Below are positions 51,803-61,418 of a stretch of 64,000 bases of DNA, piece by piece. The stretch is from Dyella_B sp035486915. GTDB taxonomy: Bacteria; Pseudomonadota; Gammaproteobacteria; Xanthomonadales; Rhodanobacteraceae. The stretch covers positions 1 through 64,000 of the forward strand of contig NZ_DATHMR010000020.1 in NCBI RefSeq assembly GCF_035486915.1, in the 5' to 3' direction. The position numbers and the translations under genes were made by a program. The first letter of the stretch is position 1. Each line of letters begins with the position of its first letter. The notes below the pieces were generated by a model, which worked only from the letters and a program-made list of their open reading frames with translations, was not told where the DNA came from and did no database searches.

Positions 51803-53211
51803 GTCCGCGCACACTATTCGAAAAAATTTGGGATGCCCACGTTGTCGCCGCAGAAACGTCCGACACGCCATCCGTGCTGTATGTCGACCTGCATCTGGTG
51901 CACGAAGTAACCTCACCGCAGGCGTTCAGCGAATTGCGCCAGCGCGGACTGAAGCTACGTCGTCCCGATCGTACGCTCGCAACGCTCGATCACTCCACAC
52001 CAACGCTACCGCCGAAAGCGAACGGCGAACGCCCCTACGCGAACGACGAAGCGAAGGCGCAGGTCGCGCAGTTGGAAACCAATTGCCGCGAATTCGGCGT
52101 GCAGCTTTACGGCTGGGATAGCGCCGATCGCGGTATCGTGCACGTGATCGGACCGGAACTCGGTGCCACGCAGCCTGGCATGACAATCGTGTGTGGCGAC
52201 AGCCACACCTCGACGCATGGTGCTTTCGGCGCGTTGGCCTTCGGCATCGGCACCACGGAAGTCGGCCATGTGATGGCTACGCAGTGCCTGCTGCAACGTA
52301 AGCCAAAAACCTTCGCCATCCACGTCGACGGCCAACTGCCGCGCGGCGTCGGCGCGAAAGACCTGATCCTGCACATCATCGGCCACATCGGTGTGGATGG
52401 GGGCACCGGACATGTTCTGGAATACCGCGGCGCCGCGATTGAAGCGCTATCGATGGAAGAACGCATGACGGTGTGCAACATGTCCATCGAAGCGGGCGCC
52501 CGCGCCGGATTGATTGCGCCCGACGAAACGACGTTCGCCTGGTTGAAAGGACGTCCGCGCGCACCGCAAGGCGCAGCATGGGAAACGGCGGTGCAACGCT
52601 GGCGTGCACTGCGCACTGACGACGGCGCCGAATACGACCGCGAAGTGCACATCGACGCAAGCCAGATTCGCCCCACCGTCACCTACGGCACGCATCCGGG
52701 CATGGCCATCGCGATGGATAAACCCGTTCCCGCGGCACGCAACGCGCCGGAACAGCGCGCGCTCGATTACATGCAGGCCAAACCCAACCAGCCGATGCAA
52801 GGCATGTCGGTGGATGTAGTGTTTATCGGCAGCTGCACCAACTCTCGCCTGTCCGATTTGCGTGAAGCGGCGAACGTCTTTCGGGGACATCGCGTCGCCC
52901 AAGGCGTGCGCGTGTTGGTGGTGCCTGGTTCCGAAGCCGTCCGTCGCGATGCCGAGCGCGAAGGCTTGCATGAAGTGTTTCTCGCCGCCGGCGCGGAATG
53001 GCGTATTCCCGGCTGCTCGATGTGCATCGCCATGAACGGCGATCTCGCGCAACCGGGCCAACTCGTCGTCAGCACATCCAACCGCAACTTCGAAGGCCGT
53101 CAGGGCAAAGGCGCACGCACCGTGCTCGCCAGTCCGGCCACGGCTGCCGCATCGGCCATCGCCGGCGCAATCGCCGATCCGCGCGAATACCTGACGGAGG
53201 TCGCCGCATGA
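51799..53211 (+). CDS. leuC: 3-isopropylmalate dehydratase large subunit
   Basis: Large subunit of isopropylmalate isomerase, 470 aa, carrying the [4Fe-4S] cluster that converts 2- to 3-isopropylmalate. Cluster cysteines are in GSCTNSRLSDLREAA and CSMCIAMN, and the family signature VCGDSHTSTHGAFGALAFGIGT is intact. Length matches E. coli LeuC (466). The start overlaps the ilvE stop and the stop overlaps leuD, so leuC and leuD are translationally coupled as expected for a heterodimer. Confidence 0.98.
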   Translation: MSPRTLFEKIWDAHVVAAETSDTPSVLYVDLHLVHEVTSPQAFSELRQRGLKLRRPDRTLATLDHSTPTLPPKANGERPYANDEAKAQVAQLETNCREFGVQLYGWDSADRGIVHVIGPELGATQPGMTIVCGDSHTSTHGAFGALAFGIGTTEVGHVMATQCLLQRKPKTFAIHVDGQLPRGVGAKDLILHIIGHIGVDGGTGHVLEYRGAAIEALSMEERMTVCNMSIEAGARAGLIAPDETTFAWLKGRPRAPQGAAWETAVQRWRALRTDDGAEYDREVHIDASQIRPTVTYGTHPGMAIAMDKPVPAARNAPEQRALDYMQAKPNQPMQGMSVDVVFIGSCTNSRLSDLREAANVFRGHRVAQGVRVLVVPGSEAVRRDAEREGLHEVFLAAGAEWRIPGCSMCIAMNGDLAQPGQLVVSTSNRNFEGRQGKGARTVLASPATAAASAIAGAIADPREYLTEVAA

Positions 53212-53792
53212 AACCCATCACGCGCATTCACTCGCGTACAGCCGTTCTTGTCGATGAAAACATCGATACCGATCGCATCATTCCTGCGCGCTTTCTCACC
53301 ACCACCGAGCGTAGTGGCCTGGGCAAGTATTGCTTCCAGGATTGGCGCTACGTGCAAGACGGCGGCGATAACCCGGACTTTCCACTCAACAAGCCCGAAG
53401 CGCGTGGGTGCAGCATTCTCGTTGCCGGCCGCAACTTCGGCTGCGGTTCCTCGCGCGAACACGCACCGTGGGCGTTGCTCGATTACGGCATTCAAGCTGT
53501 GCTGTGCAGCGAGATCGCCGACATCTTCCGCGGCAACGCGTTGAAGAACGGCTTGCTCGCCATCGTGCTCGATGAGGCGGAGCACCGTTGGTTGCTCAAG
53601 AACCCCGGGATCGAACTGTCCATCGACGTACGCGAGCAGGCTATCGAATTACCCGATGGCGGACGCATCCGTTTCCAGCTTGAAGCGTTCGCACGGCACT
53701 GCCTGCTCAACGGCGTCGATCAACTCGGTTTTCTGCTTCAGCAAAACAACGCAATCACACACTACGAACAGCAACAGGAGAAGGCAGCATGA
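53208..53792 (+). CDS. leuD: 3-isopropylmalate dehydratase small subunit
   Basis: Small, swivelling subunit of isopropylmalate isomerase, 194 aa (family about 200). Signature AVLVDENIDTDRIIPARFL at the start, then GRNFGCGSSREHAPWAL, the conserved substrate loop. ATG 53208 overlaps the leuC stop; the frame open from 52998 belongs to leuC's region. It partners with LeuC, and its own stop overlaps the leuB start by ATGA. Confidence 0.98.
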   Translation: MKPITRIHSRTAVLVDENIDTDRIIPARFLTTTERSGLGKYCFQDWRYVQDGGDNPDFPLNKPEARGCSILVAGRNFGCGSSREHAPWALLDYGIQAVLCSEIADIFRGNALKNGLLAIVLDEAEHRWLLKNPGIELSIDVREQAIELPDGGRIRFQLEAFARHCLLNGVDQLGFLLQQNNAITHYEQQQEKAA

Positions 53793-54880
53793 AAGCGCGT
53801 ATCGTTACCCTGCCCGGCGACGGCGTGGGTCCGGAAGTCACCGACGCGGCTGTTGCCGTACTGAAAGCTGTCGCAGAGCGCAGCGGTCACACTTTTGAAT
53901 TCGAATCGCACGCCATTGGCGGCTGCGCCATCGATGCGACCGGCGAGCCGCTTCCGGCTGCCACGCTTAACGCGTGCAAGAAAGCCGATGCCGTGTTTCT
54001 CGGCGCAGTCGGCGGCCCGAAATGGTCCGATCCGCACGCGAAAGTTCGCCCGGAACAGGGCTTGCTCGCGCTGCGTGCGGCGCTGGGTGTATTCGCCAAC
54101 TTGCGTCCCCTGCAGGTGCACCCGGCGCTCGCTTCGTTCTCGCCGCTAAAGAACGAGAAGCTGAAGAATGTCGACGTGCTGTTCGTACGCGAACTGACCG
54201 GAGGTGCGTACTTCGGTGCCAAGACGCGCACCGAAGACACCGCGACCGATGAATGCAAATACACCGTCGCGGAAATTGAACGTGTGACGCGCCGCGCTTT
54301 CGAATTGGCGCGCGACCGTCGTCAGCACGTCACGTCGGTCGACAAGGCCAATGTGCTGGAAACCTCTCGCCTGTGGCGCAGCACCGTGCAGCGCATCGCC
54401 GCTGACTATCCGGACGTCAAGCTCGAACATCAGCTGGTCGATTCGATGGCCATGCTGTTGCTGACGCAGCCGGCGCGTTACGACGTCGTCGTGACCGAAA
54501 ACCTGTTCGGCGACATTCTCACCGACGAAGCGGCGGCTCTGGCCGGATCGCTGGGTTTGCTGCCTTCCGCATCGCTCGGCGCGGGCAAAGTGGGTCTGTA
54601 CGAACCCATTCATGGCTCCGCACCGGATATCGCCGGCCAGGGCATCGCCAATCCGCTGGGCGCGATTCTTTCCGCGGCGTTGCTGTTGCGTCATTCGCTG
54701 GAACTGGAAATCGAAGCGACGACCGTCGAAGCCGCCGTTGCCCAGGTGCTTTCCAACGGACCTTACAGCCGCGATCTGGGCGGCAAAGCCACTACGTCTC
54801 AATTGCGCGATGCCGTGATCAGTGCGCTGGACGACGTCGCCACGCCCGCCTTCCTGTGCGGCCTGCGTGCGTGCGGTTGA
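53789..54880 (+). CDS. leuB: 3-isopropylmalate dehydrogenase
   Basis: NAD-dependent oxidative decarboxylase of 363 aa that turns 3-isopropylmalate into 2-ketoisocaproate. N-terminal LPGDGVGPEVTDAAV, the Lys region VDKANVLETSRLWR, and ENLFGDILTDEAAALAGSLGLLPSASLG with the metal-binding Asp residues, then EPIHGSAPDIAGQGIANPLG. These are diagnostic for LeuB over isocitrate dehydrogenase. Its stop is 11 nt before ilvD. Confidence 0.98.
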   Translation: MKARIVTLPGDGVGPEVTDAAVAVLKAVAERSGHTFEFESHAIGGCAIDATGEPLPAATLNACKKADAVFLGAVGGPKWSDPHAKVRPEQGLLALRAALGVFANLRPLQVHPALASFSPLKNEKLKNVDVLFVRELTGGAYFGAKTRTEDTATDECKYTVAEIERVTRRAFELARDRRQHVTSVDKANVLETSRLWRSTVQRIAADYPDVKLEHQLVDSMAMLLLTQPARYDVVVTENLFGDILTDEAAALAGSLGLLPSASLGAGKVGLYEPIHGSAPDIAGQGIANPLGAILSAALLLRHSLELEIEATTVEAAVAQVLSNGPYSRDLGGKATTSQLRDAVISALDDVATPAFLCGLRACG

Positions 54881-54891
54881 GCGGAGGAACG

Positions 54892-56610
54892 ATGCGAAGC
54901 GATCTCATCAAAACCGGTCCTGATCGCGCTCCCGCGCGCGCCATGTTGCGCGCGACGGGTTTGCAGGATGCCGATATCAGCAAGCCACTCGTTGCGGTGG
55001 TGCATACGTGGTCCAACGTCAGCCCGTGCAACCTCAATTTGCGCGAACTGGCCGAGCACACCGCAGCCGGCATTCGTGCGGCGGGCGGCACGCCCATCGA
55101 GTTCAACACGATTGCCGTGACCGATGGCATCGCGATGGGCACGCCAGGGATGCGTGCGTCGCTGATCAGCCGTGAAGTGATTACCGATTCCATCGAATTG
55201 GCCGTGGACGGTCACTGTCTCGATGCGATGGTGGTGCTGTGCGGCTGCGACAAAACCATTCCGGCCGCAGCGATGGCCATGGCGCGCTTGAATATTCCGG
55301 CTGTTGCGCTGTACGGCGGCAGCATCGCGCATGGCACGCACAACAATCACCCCATCACGATTCAACAAGTGTTTGAAGCGGTCGGCGCGCACGGTGCAGG
55401 CAAGATCGACGATGCGGAACTCGCCGCCGTCGAGAAAGATGCATGTCCCGGTGCCGGCGCATGCGGAGGACAGTTCACCGCGAACACGATGGCAATGGTG
55501 ATGCAGGCCTTGGGCCTGTCGCCGATGGGTTTCAACGACATTCCCGCCACCCACCCCGCCAAGGCGCATGCCGCGTATCGCTGCGGCGAACTGGTGATGG
55601 ATTGTCTGCGCGCAGAACGCAAACCGCTGGACATTCTGGATGTCACCGCATTCCGCAACGCTGCGCGCATGGTGGCCGCGACGGCTGGCTCGACGAATGC
55701 CGTGCTGCACTTGCTGGCTATCGCACGCGAAGCAGGTGTCCCGTGGACGATTGAAGATTTCGAACCGGCATCCGTACACACGCCCGTCATTGCCGATTTA
55801 CTGCCCGGCGGTCGTTACACCGCCGTGGAGTTGTTCGGCGCGGGCGGTAGCGCGCGTGTGGCGCAGGAGCTCATCGCCGCAGGGATGCTCGAAGATCGCC
55901 CGACCGTAACGGGCCTTCATCTGTTTGAAGAATGCGCCAAGGCACCGCGCGCCGAGCAACAGGATGTCGTGCATCCGGTCGACAAGCCGCTCAAACCACG
56001 CGGCGGCTATTCCATTCTCTACGGCAATCTCGCACCGGAGGGCTGCATTCTCAAACTCGCCGGAAAAGGCGCCAATCACTTCGAAGGTGTTGCGCGCGTT
56101 TTTGAAAGCGAGGAAGAAGCCTTCGCCGCCGTGCAAGGCGGAAAGATCAAACCGGGCGACGTCATCGTCATTCGCAATGAAGGCCCCGCTGGCGGCCCCG
56201 GCATGCGCGAAATGCTCGGCGTCACGGCAGCACTGGTCGGGCGCGGGTTGGGGAATGACGTCGGACTGATTACCGATGGACGTTTCTCCGGTGCCACGCA
56301 CGGTTTCATGGTCGGCCATATCGCGCCCGAAGCCGCGCGAGGCGGACCGATTGCGTTGCTGCGCGACGGCGATCGCATCTTCATCGATGGCGACAGCCGC
56401 GAACTTCGCACAGACGCCGATCTGGAAAGCCGCCGCGCCAGTTGGAAAGCGCCCGCCGCAAAAGTCACGCACGGCGCACTCGCCAAGTACGCGCAGTTGG
56501 TCGGTTCTGCATCGGATGGCGCCACGACGCATCCGCGCACCGCCGTCTCGACACCACCTTCCATTCAACGACACACCACGACAAAGACCCCAGCAGGAGT
56601 TCCCGCATGA
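54892..56610 (+). CDS. ilvD: dihydroxy-acid dehydratase
   Basis: Iron-sulfur enzyme of 572 aa that dehydrates dihydroxy acids in isoleucine and valine synthesis. Cluster residues: CGCDKTIPAAAM, then DACPGAGACGGQFTANT and, later, GRFSGATHGFMVGHIAPEA. At 572 aa it is shorter than the E. coli form (616), like the actinobacterial and many proteobacterial versions. The start at 54892 is chosen because GGAGG lies 4-8 nt upstream, and the frame extends to 54856. Its stop overlaps ilvC by ATGA. Confidence 0.97.
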   Translation: MRSDLIKTGPDRAPARAMLRATGLQDADISKPLVAVVHTWSNVSPCNLNLRELAEHTAAGIRAAGGTPIEFNTIAVTDGIAMGTPGMRASLISREVITDSIELAVDGHCLDAMVVLCGCDKTIPAAAMAMARLNIPAVALYGGSIAHGTHNNHPITIQQVFEAVGAHGAGKIDDAELAAVEKDACPGAGACGGQFTANTMAMVMQALGLSPMGFNDIPATHPAKAHAAYRCGELVMDCLRAERKPLDILDVTAFRNAARMVAATAGSTNAVLHLLAIAREAGVPWTIEDFEPASVHTPVIADLLPGGRYTAVELFGAGGSARVAQELIAAGMLEDRPTVTGLHLFEECAKAPRAEQQDVVHPVDKPLKPRGGYSILYGNLAPEGCILKLAGKGANHFEGVARVFESEEEAFAAVQGGKIKPGDVIVIRNEGPAGGPGMREMLGVTAALVGRGLGNDVGLITDGRFSGATHGFMVGHIAPEAARGGPIALLRDGDRIFIDGDSRELRTDADLESRRASWKAPAAKVTHGALAKYAQLVGSASDGATTHPRTAVSTPPSIQRHTTTKTPAGVPA

Positions 56611-57623
56611 GCACCACTGCAACTACCGATACGCTCGCCAAGGCGCGCATCGCCGTTCTTGGCTATGGCAGCCAGGGCCGCGCCCACGCGCTCAATCTCA
56701 AAGACTCCGGCCTGGATGTTGTGATCGGCCTGCGCCCGAACGGGCCGACATGGAGCAAGGCCGTCGCCGATGGCTTCCACGTTGTAGAGCCGGCCGAAGC
56801 AGTGCGCGATGCCGATCTTGTCGCCGTGCTGACACCCGACATGGTGCAGCCGACGCTGTACAAGGAATCGATCGAACCGAACATCAAGGCCGGCGCGGCA
56901 CTGTTGTTTGCGCACGGCTTCAACGTGCATTTCAAACAGATCGAACCACGCAGCGATATCGATGTGATTCTCGTCGCCCCGAAAGGCCCGGGCGCATTGG
57001 TTCGCAGCGAATACGAACGCGGCCGCGGCGTTCCCTGCGTGTACGCCGTGCAGCAGGACAAGACCGGCCACGCCGAAGAGAAAGCCAAAGCCTATGCAGC
57101 CGGTATCGGCGGCGCACGCGCCATGCTGATCAAGACCGATTTCAAGGAAGAAACGGAAACCGATCTTTTCGGCGAGCAGGCCGTTTTGTGCGGCGGCGCA
57201 AGCGAACTGGTCATCAAGGGTTTCGAAACGCTGGTCGAAGCGGGCTACCAGCCTGAAATCGCTTACTACGAAGTGCTGCACGAACTGAAGCTGATCGTGG
57301 ATTTGTTCTACGAAGGCGGTATCACGCGCATGCTGCAATTCGTTTCGGAAACCGCACAGTACGGCGACTACGTCAGCGGCCCGCGCATTGTGGATTCGGC
57401 CACGAAGGAACGCATGAAGGGCGTGCTCACGGACATCCAGGACGGCACGTTCGCACGCAACTGGATTGCCGAATACAAGGCCGGCCTGCCTAACTACAAG
57501 AAGCTCAAGCAAGCCGATCTGGATCATCCGATCGAGCAGGTTGGCGCAAAGCTGCGCGCACGCATGCCATGGCTGCAAGCCGGCGCGAAAGCCGAGCAAC
57601 CTCAGCTGAAGAAAGTGGGTTGA
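56607..57623 (+). CDS. ilvC: ketol-acid reductoisomerase
   Basis: Class I (short-chain) NADPH-dependent ketol-acid reductoisomerase, 338 aa. Nucleotide-binding GYGSQGRAHALNL begins at residue 19; catalytic metal residues lie in TDLFGEQAVLCGG, and the C-terminal knotted domain reads VLHELKLIVDLFYEGGI and SETAQYGDYVSGP. E. coli has the long class II form, so this is the class more common in other Proteobacteria. ATG 56607 overlaps the ilvD stop; the longer frame from 56442 is inside ilvD. A 16-bp hairpin separates it from ilvG. Confidence 0.97.
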   Translation: MSTTATTDTLAKARIAVLGYGSQGRAHALNLKDSGLDVVIGLRPNGPTWSKAVADGFHVVEPAEAVRDADLVAVLTPDMVQPTLYKESIEPNIKAGAALLFAHGFNVHFKQIEPRSDIDVILVAPKGPGALVRSEYERGRGVPCVYAVQQDKTGHAEEKAKAYAAGIGGARAMLIKTDFKEETETDLFGEQAVLCGGASELVIKGFETLVEAGYQPEIAYYEVLHELKLIVDLFYEGGITRMLQFVSETAQYGDYVSGPRIVDSATKERMKGVLTDIQDGTFARNWIAEYKAGLPNYKKLKQADLDHPIEQVGAKLRARMPWLQAGAKAEQPQLKKVG

Positions 57624-57627
57624 TGCC

Positions 57628-57684
57628 ATGCAGCGCTCTCTCATCTCCCCTCCCCCAAGGACTCCGGCGAGAGAGCGCTGCATG
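57628..57684 (+). repeat. intra-operon hairpin between ilvC and ilvG
   Basis: CATGCAGCGCTCTCTC (57628-57643) and GAGAGAGCGCTGCATG (57669-57684) are exact 16-bp complements with a 25-nt loop. It lies in the only long gap (108 nt) of the operon and could act as a processing, stabilising or partial termination site. The T stretch after it is short. Confidence 0.75.
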
Positions 57685-57731
57685 TGCTTTTGTCAGCACA
57701 CTTTGACTACCACCAAAGGACTGTTGTGAAT

Positions 57732-59600
57732 ATGTCGTCGCTGAAATCCTCAATCGCTGCCGATGCCGAACCCGGCATCTCGCGCCATCCGCTGACCGGC
57801 AAACTGCTGAGCGGTGCGGACGTCGTCGTACAAGTGCTGGCGGATGAAGGCGTCGATGTACTGTTCGGCTATTCCGGTGGCGCGATTTTGCCTGTGTACG
57901 ATGCAGTGTTTCGCCACAACGCCGAACACATCAAACCCGATGGCGGTGAACCGATGCCGTTGATCGTTCCCGCGAACGAGCAAGGCGCCGGTTTCATGGC
58001 GGCCGGTTATGCGCGCGCGTCGGGCAAGGTGGGTGTGGCGGTTGTAACGTCGGGTCCCGGCGCGACCAACATGGTGACGCCGGTGCGCGATTCGACGGCC
58101 GATTCGATTCCGCTGGTGGTGATTTGCGGACAAGTCGCGACGCAAGCCATTGGCAGTGACGCCTTTCAGGAGGCGCCCATCAGCAACATCATGGGCTCCT
58201 GCGCCAAGCATGTCTTTTTGGTGACCGACGCATCGCAACTGGAAGCAACGATGCGCACCGCGTTTACGATCGCGCGTAGCGGCCGCCCCGGCCCTGTGGT
58301 GGTGGATATTCCCAAGGATATTCAGAACACTCCGCTGGTATTCAAAGGCGAAGGCGAATTGGCGTTGCCGGGTTATCGCGCGCGTCTGCGTGCCGTTGAA
58401 CAGGCAGCGCTCGCCGATGACGACTGCAAGCGTTTTTTCGATGCACTGTCGCGCGCGAAGCGTCCGCTGATCTATGCAGGCGGCGGGATCGTCGCCGGTG
58501 GCGCGGCCCCCGCGCTGAAAGCGTTCGTCGATGCGTTTGGTCTGCCGGTGACGACCACGCTGATGGGCATTGGCGGTTACGACACTACCGGCCCACTCGC
58601 CCTGCACATGCTTGGCATGCATGGCACGGCGTACGCCAATTACGCGGTTGAAGATTGCGACTTTCTCCTCGCGCTCGGCGCACGCTTTGATGATCGCGTG
58701 GCCGGCGTTCCCACGCAATTTGCACCGCGCGCCAAATTCGTCGCGCATATCGATATCGATCCTGCCGAGATCAACAAGGTCAAACAGGCCCACTGGCATC
58801 ACATCGGCCCCTTGGACCGCGCATTACAACGCCTTACCCGATTCGGAAAAACGCACGAATACACCTTGTCGCTATCGGATTGGCACGCACACATCGCCAC
58901 GCTCAAGTGCGATCACGCGATGAACTACGATCGCGACAGCGCGCTGATCCAGCCCTACGCAGTGCTGCAAGAAATCAACCGGCACGCTCAAGGCCGCGCC
59001 ATTGTCAGTACGGGCGTGGGCCAGCATCAGATGTGGGTCGCGCAATACCTCGATTTCTGCGCGCCGCGGCACCTGCTTACATCCGGCTCGATGGGGACGA
59101 TGGGTTTCGGTCTTCCCGCCGCGATCGGCGCGCAATTTGCCAGGCGCGATGCGTTGGTGATCGACATCGATGGCGACGCCAGCATTCGCATGAATCTCGG
59201 TGAATTGGAAACGGTAACGACGTATGGGCTGCCATTGAAGATCGTGGTACTGAATAACGTGGGCGACGGCATGGTACGTCAATGGCAGAAGCTGTTTTTC
59301 AAGGGGCGCTTTGCGTCGTCCGATAAAAGCCTGCATCGCAAGGATTTCGTGCGCGCGGCCGAGGCGGATGGATTTACATGGGCGCGTCGCCTGGAGCAGC
59401 GCGAAGAGCTTGCCGCAACGATCGCCGAATTCCTTGCGTTCGACGGTCCTGCTTTTCTGGAAGTGATGATCGACCCCGATGCCGGCGTCTATCCGATGGT
59501 TGGCCCTGGCGCCAGCTACGCACAGATGATCACCGGCGACTTCATTCCCGCACGCACGGCTCCGACAGAAGCCGAAGCGGCGGCCTCCGACATGTTCTGA
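57732..59600 (+). CDS. ilvG: acetolactate synthase large subunit
   Basis: Thiamine diphosphate enzyme of 622 aa that makes acetolactate or acetohydroxybutyrate. Signatures: GYSGGAILPVYD and the catalytic Glu in ANEQGAGFMAAGYARASGKVG, then GTMGFGLPAAIGA and the ThDP motif DIDGDASIRMNLGELETV with the end NN. FAD and pyruvate domains are complete. About 30 extra residues precede the conserved core. ATG 57732 is used; an in-frame GTG at 57726 has a better spaced AAAGGA. The small subunit ilvM follows 16 nt later. The pairing with a 79-aa subunit fits isozyme II (IlvGM), so the name ilvG is used rather than ilvB or ilvI. Confidence 0.95.
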   Translation: MSSLKSSIAADAEPGISRHPLTGKLLSGADVVVQVLADEGVDVLFGYSGGAILPVYDAVFRHNAEHIKPDGGEPMPLIVPANEQGAGFMAAGYARASGKVGVAVVTSGPGATNMVTPVRDSTADSIPLVVICGQVATQAIGSDAFQEAPISNIMGSCAKHVFLVTDASQLEATMRTAFTIARSGRPGPVVVDIPKDIQNTPLVFKGEGELALPGYRARLRAVEQAALADDDCKRFFDALSRAKRPLIYAGGGIVAGGAAPALKAFVDAFGLPVTTTLMGIGGYDTTGPLALHMLGMHGTAYANYAVEDCDFLLALGARFDDRVAGVPTQFAPRAKFVAHIDIDPAEINKVKQAHWHHIGPLDRALQRLTRFGKTHEYTLSLSDWHAHIATLKCDHAMNYDRDSALIQPYAVLQEINRHAQGRAIVSTGVGQHQMWVAQYLDFCAPRHLLTSGSMGTMGFGLPAAIGAQFARRDALVIDIDGDASIRMNLGELETVTTYGLPLKIVVLNNVGDGMVRQWQKLFFKGRFASSDKSLHRKDFVRAAEADGFTWARRLEQREELAATIAEFLAFDGPAFLEVMIDPDAGVYPMVGPGASYAQMITGDFIPARTAPTEAEAAASDMF

Positions 59601-59616
59601 TCCGACTGGAATCATC

Positions 59617-59856
59617 ATGCAACACACACTATCCATTCTTCTGCAGAACGAAGCCGGTGCACTGGTGCGCGTTGCGGGTCTGTTTGCCGCGCGTGGTCAC
59701 AATATCGATACGCTGACGGTTGCCGCAACAGCCGATCCTGCGGTTTCGCGCCTGACTTTGACGGTGCGCGGCGACGACGCGACGCTGACGCAGATCGTGC
59801 AGCAGACACGAAAACTTGTGGATGTCTTGCAAGTCGAGCATCCCGCGCACGCATGA
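59617..59856 (+). CDS. ilvM: acetolactate synthase small subunit (ACT domain)
   Basis: Regulatory subunit of 79 aa consisting of one ACT domain: TLSILLQNEAGALVRVAGLFAARGHNIDTLTVAATADPAVSRLTLTV. IlvM in E. coli is 87 aa and IlvH is about 163, so this is the short isozyme II type. The Asn/Gly turn (LQNEAGAL) is where valine binds in feedback-sensitive subunits, but sensitivity cannot be predicted. The stop overlaps the ilvA start (ATGA). Confidence 0.95.
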   Translation: MQHTLSILLQNEAGALVRVAGLFAARGHNIDTLTVAATADPAVSRLTLTVRGDDATLTQIVQQTRKLVDVLQVEHPAHA

Positions 59857-61418
59857 ACGCAAGGCCATCGCACGCCGACAACGATCTCGCCCCGAGCGCA
59901 GCGTCCGTATTGCGCCGGGCGGAGGCGGCGCGTGTGTACGAGGTGGCCGAACACACGGCCTTGGATCCGGCGCCGCTGTTGTCCGCGCGAGTTGGCGCAT
60001 CCGTGCTGTTGAAACGCGAAGATCAACAACCCGTGTTTTCTTTCAAACTGCGTGGCGCCTACAACCGCATGGCGCAACTTGACGAGGTACAGCGAGCGAA
60101 AGGCGTGATTGCCGCTTCCGCCGGCAATCATGCGCAGGGCGTGGCATTGGCAGCTTCCCGCCTGGGTATTGAAGCAACCATCGTCATGCCGGTCACCGCG
60201 CCGCAGGTCAAGGTCGATGCCGTGCGGCGCTTCGGCGGAAGCTTTGTCTACGTCGTGCTGGCGGGCGACTCCTACAGCGATGCGCAAGCCGAAGCACAAC
60301 GTTTGCGCGACGTATCGGATGCGACATTCGTGCATCCGTTCGACGATCCCGATGTCATCGCCGGTCAGGCCACGATCGCACTCGAACTACTGGATCAACA
60401 CCCCGGCCCCTTGCACGCCGTTTTTGTACCGGTGGGCGGCGGCGGTCTTCTGGCCGGGATCGCATCAGTGATTAAGGCACGACGACCGGATGTGCGTGTG
60501 TTCGGTGTGCAAGCCTGCGACGCGGACTCCATGGCGCGTGCACTCGATAAGGGCGAACGCATATCGCTGGACGATGTAGGCCTGTTCGCCGACGGCACGG
60601 CCGTGAAGCAGGTTGGCGCGCTGACGTTTTCGCTATGCCAGCAATACGTCGACGGCATGCTACGCGTGGACACCGACGCAATCTGCGCGGCCATCCGCGA
60701 CATTTACCAGGACACGCGAAGCGTACCCGAACCTTCCGGCGCGCTGGCACTGGCCGGTCTCAAGCAATACATCGCCAAGCACGGCACATGCGATGGCGCA
60801 TTGGTAGCTGTCGTATCCGGTGCCAACATGAATTTCGACCGCCTGCGCTTTGTCGCCGAGCGTGCCGAAGTCGGCGAGCAACGCGAAGCGGTGTTCGCAG
60901 TGACGATCCCCGAGCAACGCGGCAGCTTTCGCCGTTTTTGCAGTGCACTGGGTCAACACGCCATCACCGAATTCAACTATCGCATCGGCGATGCACGTGC
61001 GGCACATATCTTTGTGGGCATTCAAACCGCACAGCGCGGCGAGCGCGAAGCCTTGGCGAGCGCGCTCCATGACAACGGCTTCGGCGTACTCGATCTCACC
61101 GACGACGAACTTTCCAAGCTGCATCTTCGCCACATGATCGGTGGCCGTTCACCCCTGGCGCACGACGAGCGGCTTTATCGCTTCGACTTTCCGGAACGCC
61201 CGGGCGCACTGGCACGCTTTCTCGAACGCATGCATCCGGACTGGAACATCAGCCTGTTCCATTACAGGAACCACGGTGCCGATTACGGGCGCATTCTTGT
61301 CGGCATTCAGGTACCGCCAAGCGAACACGCACTGTTGCAGCGCTTTCTCACAACGCTCGGCTACCCCCACATCGACGAAAGCGACAATCCGGCTTACCGG
61401 CTGCTGCTACGCATGTAA
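59853..61418 (+). CDS. ilvA: threonine ammonia-lyase, biosynthetic
   Basis: PLP enzyme of 521 aa (E. coli IlvA 514) that deaminates threonine to 2-ketobutyrate, the entry to isoleucine. The PLP-lysine motif FSFKLRGAYNRM and the phosphate loop VGGGGLLAG are present, and the C-terminus has two ACT-like regulatory domains (FRRFCSALGQHAITEFNYR...; RFLERMHPDWNISLFHYRNHGADYGRILVG). Two regulatory domains and the length identify the biosynthetic rather than the catabolic form. The start overlaps ilvM. Last gene of the operon; its 3' end overlaps the convergent VOC gene by 12 nt. Confidence 0.97.
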   Translation: MNARPSHADNDLAPSAASVLRRAEAARVYEVAEHTALDPAPLLSARVGASVLLKREDQQPVFSFKLRGAYNRMAQLDEVQRAKGVIAASAGNHAQGVALAASRLGIEATIVMPVTAPQVKVDAVRRFGGSFVYVVLAGDSYSDAQAEAQRLRDVSDATFVHPFDDPDVIAGQATIALELLDQHPGPLHAVFVPVGGGGLLAGIASVIKARRPDVRVFGVQACDADSMARALDKGERISLDDVGLFADGTAVKQVGALTFSLCQQYVDGMLRVDTDAICAAIRDIYQDTRSVPEPSGALALAGLKQYIAKHGTCDGALVAVVSGANMNFDRLRFVAERAEVGEQREAVFAVTIPEQRGSFRRFCSALGQHAITEFNYRIGDARAAHIFVGIQTAQRGEREALASALHDNGFGVLDLTDDELSKLHLRHMIGGRSPLAHDERLYRFDFPERPGALARFLERMHPDWNISLFHYRNHGADYGRILVGIQVPPSEHALLQRFLTTLGYPHIDESDNPAYRLLLRM

